Origin: Shewanella sp. NIFS-20-20
GTDB lineage: Bacteria > Pseudomonadota > Gammaproteobacteria > Enterobacterales > Shewanellaceae
Direction of reading: 5' to 3'
Assembly (NCBI RefSeq): GCF_019209865.1
Contig: NZ_JAHUTT010000008.1
Location: 1 to 64,000, forward strand
Length of the DNA stretch: 64,000 bases
A program made the position numbers and the translations under genes. The notes under the pieces are model-generated. The model did no database searches. It worked only from the letters and a program-made list of their open reading frames with translations, and had not been told where the DNA came from. Positions 60,471-64,000 of this stretch are shown here, piece by piece (position 1 is the stretch's first letter; each line of letters begins with the position of its first letter).

Positions 60471-60525
60471 GGAGTTACTCGCTTTTGTGTTTACGTAAAA
60501 TGCTGACCATTACTTGCCCTTAATC

Positions 60526-60777
60526 CTACTGGTTACTGGCTTTCAGCTCGCTTGGGCATTCGGGGTAGATGTCCGGTCTTAACTGAGATCGGGTTACTTG
60601 TCCTTGCGTAGCTTGTTCGATGGGTAAAACGAATTCAGCGGGAACACGCCCTGATTTATTCAACCAAAACCAGACGTTTTGCTGTTTTGAGTTGATGGCT
60701 CGTGCTAATGCTGATTGCCCGCCGACCAAGTCAATGGCACGGCGGAGATGTTTTTGTGTCGTGTTGAACACTTCCAT
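60526..60777 (-). CDS. croS: CroS, Cro-like repressor
   Basis: This 83-residue helix-turn-helix protein of the YdaS/Cro type has LRRAIDLVGGQSALARAINSKQQNVWFWLNKSGRVPAEFVLPIEQATQGQVTRSQLRPDIYP. It is the first gene of the leftward early operon and faces setR across the operator region. In SXT a Cro-like protein competes with SetR and supports induction of transfer. Its ribosome site is AGGAGA, 6-11 bases upstream. Confidence 0.88.
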   Translation of the reverse strand: MEVFNTTQKHLRRAIDLVGGQSALARAINSKQQNVWFWLNKSGRVPAEFVLPIEQATQGQVTRSQLRPDIYPECPSELKASNQ

Positions 60778-60789
60778 ACCGTCTCCTGT

Positions 60790-60882
60790 TACAATAATAA
60801 CTGTTACAAGATTGAATGTTACAGTTTAAACTGTAGATAAGTCAACAGTTAAAATTGTTGAAAGGCTACAGTTTTATTTGTA
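60790..60882. promoter_or_regulatory. SetR/CroS operator array (four sites)
   Basis: Four 16-bp dyads share the pattern wACArTTnnAAyTGTw: TACAATAATAACTGTT (60790-60805), TACAGTTTAAACTGTA (60820-60835, a perfect palindrome), AACAGTTAAAATTGTT (60844-60859) and TACAGTTTTATTTGTA (60867-60882). They fill the 117-bp gap between the divergent croS and setR genes, so they control both promoters, as in lambda. Four operators is the number described for SXT. Confidence 0.9.
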
Positions 60883-60894
60883 GAATACGGGCTT

Positions 60895-61542
60895 ATGAAA
60901 ACTTTATCCGAACGACTAAACCATGCCTTGCAGCTTACTGGGGTGACTCAGTCTGAGTTGGCTCGTCGCATTGGTATCAAACAGCAGTCGATCAGCCAGA
61001 TTTGCTCTGGTAAATCGGCTAGATCTCGTTACACCATGCAGATCGCGGAGGCGCTTCGCGTGAATGCTCATTGGCTCGCCACAGGTGATGGCGAGATTGG
61101 CTTGGGGGTCGGTAATGTAGAAGTTGGGCCTGACATTAAGGGAAGAATTCCTCTCATTAACTGGGTTCAGGCCGGTGATTGGACTGAAATAGCGGAGGGA
61201 TTTGCCCATGAAGATGCTGAGGAGTGGCGTGAAGTCACAGGGAAAGCACATGAGGGTTGTTTCGCACTTCGCGTAAAAGGCGACAGTATGGAAAATCCAA
61301 GCGGAAAAAAATCCATACCTGAGGGAGCAGTGATCGTTGTTGATCCTGAATTACCTTACTCTTCAGGTTCATTGGTTGTTGCGCGTTTGGATGATTCGAA
61401 AGAAGCAACCTTTAAGCAGTTAGTTATTGATGGTGAACAGAAGTACCTAAAACCTTTGAACCCCCAATACCCTGCAATACCGATCAACGGCAACTGCACC
61501 ATCATCGGTGTAGTACGACAAGCTATCATCGATTTCTGGTAG
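60895..61542 (+). CDS. setR: SetR, CI-like SOS-sensitive repressor
   Basis: This 215-residue protein has an N-terminal helix-turn-helix (LSERLNHALQLTGVTQSELARRIGIKQQSISQICSGKSARSRYTMQIAEALRVNAHWLATG) and a C-terminal S24/LexA-type autoprotease domain with the nucleophile Ser in VKGDSMENP (near residue 126) and a Lys near ATFKQL (about 172). RecA-stimulated self-cleavage would relieve repression of croS-setC and trigger ICE transfer after DNA damage. It is the last ICE gene before the right attachment junction. Confidence 0.93.
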   Translation: MKTLSERLNHALQLTGVTQSELARRIGIKQQSISQICSGKSARSRYTMQIAEALRVNAHWLATGDGEIGLGVGNVEVGPDIKGRIPLINWVQAGDWTEIAEGFAHEDAEEWREVTGKAHEGCFALRVKGDSMENPSGKKSIPEGAVIVVDPELPYSSGSLVVARLDDSKEATFKQLVIDGEQKYLKPLNPQYPAIPINGNCTIIGVVRQAIIDFW

Positions 61543-61850
61543 CGAAGGAATTTGTGGTTTAGCCACAGTTGTTCATGAGCTGAAGAAGCAACGATTGCAA
61601 ACAGCTACAACTGAGCATTGGCGCACGCTGAGAGTAAATGGTAACCGATTAGATAACCATTGATTGTTTATAAAGTCAAGATCAGCGAAAATAGCGGCCA
61701 ATTACGATTAACACGACGGATTTGACAAGCGAAGAACTGAAAATAGAGTACTTCCAAAAGTGTGTACAAATCCGTGTACAAACTAAAAGAATTTATACAT
61801 GGCAAACCAAGATTTTCTTAATGAAATCAATAAGCGAAGGACCTTTGCTA
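61543..61850. other. Right end of the ICE and attR junction with prfC
   Basis: No gene is seen between setR and prfC. SXT/R391 elements integrate in the 5' end of prfC and supply a new promoter and the first codons. The junction should therefore lie within about the first 15 prfC codons (61799-61845), where the N-terminus [11 protein letters not shown] gives way to the universal [12 protein letters not shown]. Two direct copies of GTGTACAAA (61762-61770 and 61774-61782) lie just outside and may be recombinase arm sites. The exact core cannot be fixed without the left junction. Confidence 0.65.
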
Positions 61851-63388
61851 TCATCTCGCATCCGGATGCGGGTAAAACCACGATCACTGAAAAAGTATTA
61901 TTACACGGACGTGCCATTCAAACCGCCGGTACGGTGAAAGGCCGTGGTTCAAGCCAACACGCCAAATCTGACTGGATGGAAATGGAAAAAGAGCGTGGCA
62001 TTTCGGTCACGACCTCGGTGATGCAGTTTCCTTATCGTGACAGCCTAGTGAATTTGCTTGATACCCCAGGCCACGAAGACTTCTCTGAAGATACTTACCG
62101 CACGTTGACCGCGGTTGACTCATGCTTGATGGTGATCGATGCCGCTAAAGGTGTAGAAGATCGTACCCGTAAGCTGATGGAAGTGACTCGCTTACGTGAT
62201 ACCCCTATTTTAACTTTCATGAACAAATTGGACCGTGATATTCGCGATCCCATGGAAGTGTTAGATGAAGTGGAAACCGAATTAAACATGCTGTGTGCGC
62301 CTATTACTTGGCCTATTGGTTGCGGCAAGTCGTTTAAAGGCGTTTATCATATCCATCGTGATGAGACCATTTTGTACCAAACCGGTCACGGTCATACAAT
62401 CCAAGAGCTGCGGTTCATCAAGGGTATTGATAACCCTGAGCTTGACGTGGCAGTCGGTTCAGATTTGGCCGAGATATTGCGTGAAGAATTAGAGCTAGTG
62501 ACCGGTGCATCGAATGAGTTCGATTTAGAGCTGTTTTTGAGTGGTGAATTAACGCCAGTCTTTTTTGGTACGGCCTTAGGTAACTTTGGTGTCGATCACA
62601 TGCTTGATGGACTTGTACAGTGGGCACCGGCGCCGATGCCACGGGAAACTGACGCGCGTGAAGTTCAAGCGTCCGATGAAAAATTCACTGGCTTTGTATT
62701 TAAAATTCAAGCCAACATGGATCCCAAGCATCGCGATCGTATCGCCTTTATGCGCATTGTGTCGGGTAAATACACGCAAGGCATGAAGCTTAAGCATGTT
62801 CGTATCGGCAAAACCGTCAGTATTTCCGATGCGGTAACCTTTATGGCGGGCGACCGTGAGCGCGCAGCAGAAGCGTATGCTGGCGATATTATCGGTTTAC
62901 ATAACCATGGCACCATTCGTATTGGCGACACCTTCACTCAAGGTGAAGATTTGAAATTCACCGGTATCCCGAACTTTGCCCCAGAAATGTTCCGTCGTAT
63001 TCGCTTAAAAGATCCTTTAAAGCAAAAGCAATTGTTAAAAGGCTTAGTGCAATTATCTGAAGAGGGCGCGGTGCAGGTGTTCCGTCCGTTGGATAACAAT
63101 GACTTAATTGTGGGGGCCGTCGGTGTACTCCAGTTTGAAGTGGTTGTGGCACGCCTGAGATCGGAATACAACGTCGAAGCGATTTATGAAGGCATTAACG
63201 TGTCAACGGCACGTTGGGTGTACTGCAGTGACGATCGTAAACTCGATGAGTTCCGCCGTAAGTGCAGCACAAACTTGGCCTTGGATGGTGGTGATAACTT
63301 GACCTACGTGGCACCGACCATGGTTAATTTAAACTTGTCGATGGAACGTTATCCGGACATTACGTTTGCCAAAACACGCGAAAACTAA
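61799..63388 (+). CDS. prfC: Peptide chain release factor 3
   Basis: This 529-residue translational GTPase (RF3) recycles RF1/RF2 after peptide release. The GTP-binding motifs are intact: HPDAGKTT near residue 18-25, DTPGHED near 86-92 and NKLD near 141-144. It is the chromosomal target of this ICE family. The frame is complete because the ICE right end provides the start and first codons. It should then be driven from a promoter within 61543-61798. A strong terminator follows. Confidence 0.97.
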   Translation: MANQDFLNEINKRRTFAIISHPDAGKTTITEKVLLHGRAIQTAGTVKGRGSSQHAKSDWMEMEKERGISVTTSVMQFPYRDSLVNLLDTPGHEDFSEDTYRTLTAVDSCLMVIDAAKGVEDRTRKLMEVTRLRDTPILTFMNKLDRDIRDPMEVLDEVETELNMLCAPITWPIGCGKSFKGVYHIHRDETILYQTGHGHTIQELRFIKGIDNPELDVAVGSDLAEILREELELVTGASNEFDLELFLSGELTPVFFGTALGNFGVDHMLDGLVQWAPAPMPRETDAREVQASDEKFTGFVFKIQANMDPKHRDRIAFMRIVSGKYTQGMKLKHVRIGKTVSISDAVTFMAGDRERAAEAYAGDIIGLHNHGTIRIGDTFTQGEDLKFTGIPNFAPEMFRRIRLKDPLKQKQLLKGLVQLSEEGAVQVFRPLDNNDLIVGAVGVLQFEVVVARLRSEYNVEAIYEGINVSTARWVYCSDDRKLDEFRRKCSTNLALDGGDNLTYVAPTMVNLNLSMERYPDITFAKTREN

Positions 63389-63419
63389 TCGCAGTCTGCG
63401 CTAGACGCGTCTGACGAGA

Positions 63420-63446
63420 CAAAAGCGACCTATGGTCGCTTTTTTA
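63420..63446 (+). terminator. Intrinsic terminator after prfC
   Basis: AGCGACC-TAT-GGTCGCT followed by TTTTTTA, 35 bases after the prfC stop, preceded by A residues that would pair with the T-run. Confidence 0.9.
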
Positions 63447-63579
63447 TTGCTTACGATGAGGTTAAGGGTAACACTTGAGTTTAGTTCTGGAGTTATCAGG
63501 CTGGGGCGTTATGTATGATTGGCTAAACGCGCCATGGAGTGGATTGTGAGGAATGAATGTATGGGCTTAACATCTGACA

Positions 63580-64000
63580 ATGTGTGTTGTTGGCGTCCCC
63601 ATCAGTGCGGTGGCCGTGGTGATCGATAGTCATGCCCATCTCGATATGGCGGCGTTTGATCACTGCCGCGAGCAATTAGTGGTGGCTATGGCCGAACGCG
63701 GGATTGCGGGGGTGTTACTGCCCGGCATTTGCCCGTCATCCTGGCAGCAGCAAATCGCAGTCGCGCAGCAGTATCAATGGCCCTATGCCTTAGGGATCCA
63801 TCCTTGGTATATCCAGGGCGATATCGATACTGAGTGTGATAAGCTCCAAGGATTAATCGAGCAGCAACTTAAGGCGCCAACGGATTCTGCGGCCAGATTA
63901 GTGGCAATTGGTGAAGTGGGGCTCGACAAGTTACATGGGACGATTGACTCGCAATTGCCTTGGTTACATCGGCAAATTAGTTTAGCCCAGCAACATCATT
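63580..64000 (+). CDS. TatD-family metal-dependent hydrolase, partial
   Basis: The frame runs off the right edge. It contains the TatD signature VIDSHAHLDMAAFD (metal-binding HxH), GVLLPGICPSSWQQQIAVAQQYQWPYALGIHPWYI and VAIGEVGLDKL, where the Glu is a further metal ligand. Such proteins are DNases or related phosphoesterases. The start is uncertain: ATG at 63580 gives a 14-residue lead, while GTG codons at 63616 or 63619 fit the usual family start directly before IDSHAH. A yjjV-type tatD paralogue near prfC also occurs in enterobacteria. This is host chromosome outside the ICE. Confidence 0.85.
   Translation, partial: MCVVGVPISAVAVVIDSHAHLDMAAFDHCREQLVVAMAERGIAGVLLPGICPSSWQQQIAVAQQYQWPYALGIHPWYIQGDIDTECDKLQGLIEQQLKAPTDSAARLVAIGEVGLDKLHGTIDSQLPWLHRQISLAQQHH

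Noticed and set aside
1-64000. tRNA or rRNA genes
   Set aside because: No cloverleaf with a TTCRANNC-type arm and no rRNA segments were noticed. The attachment target here is prfC, not a tRNA.

Overview
The window is most of an SXT/R391-family integrative and conjugative element (ICE) and its junction with the host chromosome. It carries the family's full transfer set in the family's order (traI-traD-traJ, traL-E-K-B-V-A, dsbC-traC, trhF-traW-traU-traN, traF-traH-traG), the Bet/Exo/SSB recombination genes, the entry-exclusion gene, the FlhCD-like activators SetC/SetD, the CroS/SetR switch, and prfC at the right end, the family's known attachment gene. The host-side sequence (prfC, then a TatD-type hydrolase) fits a gammaproteobacterium; Shewanella is my guess from protein flavour, not proven. 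The integrase, excisionase, mobI and oriT would lie left of this window and are not seen.

Layout. 1-1150: debris at the rumB locus (an unidentified partial reading frame, the N-terminal part of a tyrosine recombinase on the minus strand, and a truncated rumB). 1150-1600: rumA with a LexA box and a SetR-like operator. 1890-2110: a palindrome-rich intergenic stretch. 2238-3530: a DEDDh exonuclease and a small conserved gene. 3650-14770: variable site HS5 (before traI), filled by a WYL regulator, a PLD/SNF2 helicase, a DUF4391-type protein and type III Mod and Res genes, then a zinc-ribbon gene and a membrane gene. 14893-20104: traI, traD, a conserved gene and traJ. HS1 holds one leftward gene. 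21007-25113: traL to traA. HS2 holds the mosAT toxin-antitoxin pair. 27187-38271: dsbC to traN, interrupted between traC and a trbI-like gene by a tnpB-only IS200/IS605-type element. HS4 holds an SMR efflux gene. 39039-51068: a DUF1845/AcaB-like gene, ssb, bet, a 47-residue gene, exo, an AAA+ / DUF3150-like / VWA trio, radC and a Toprim primase-like gene. 51161-57069: traF, traH, traG. 57102-60777: eex, setC, setD, a lytic transglycosylase, two replication-like genes and croS, all leftward. 60895-61542: setR. 61799 onward: prfC and host DNA.

How it works together. SetR is a CI-like repressor with a LexA-type protease domain. On DNA damage it should be inactivated, allowing the croS-to-setC operon to make SetCD, which switch on the transfer operons. 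TraI and TraD process and couple the DNA, TraL to TraH build the pilus and channel, and Eex and TraG exclude identical elements. MosAT stabilises the element and the HS5 cluster is likely phage defence.

The most striking unexplained structure is RNA-level. Nine of the transcription-unit leaders between 39.9 and 48.3 kb carry the same two-hairpin arrangement, in which the second hairpin pairs with and hides the ribosome binding site. The paired arms differ in sequence from copy to copy while keeping complementarity. Similar Shine-Dalgarno-covering hairpins precede traI, traL, dsbC, traF and the gene at 3231. This suggests shared post-transcriptional control across the ICE, and may be related to the described radC RNA motif.
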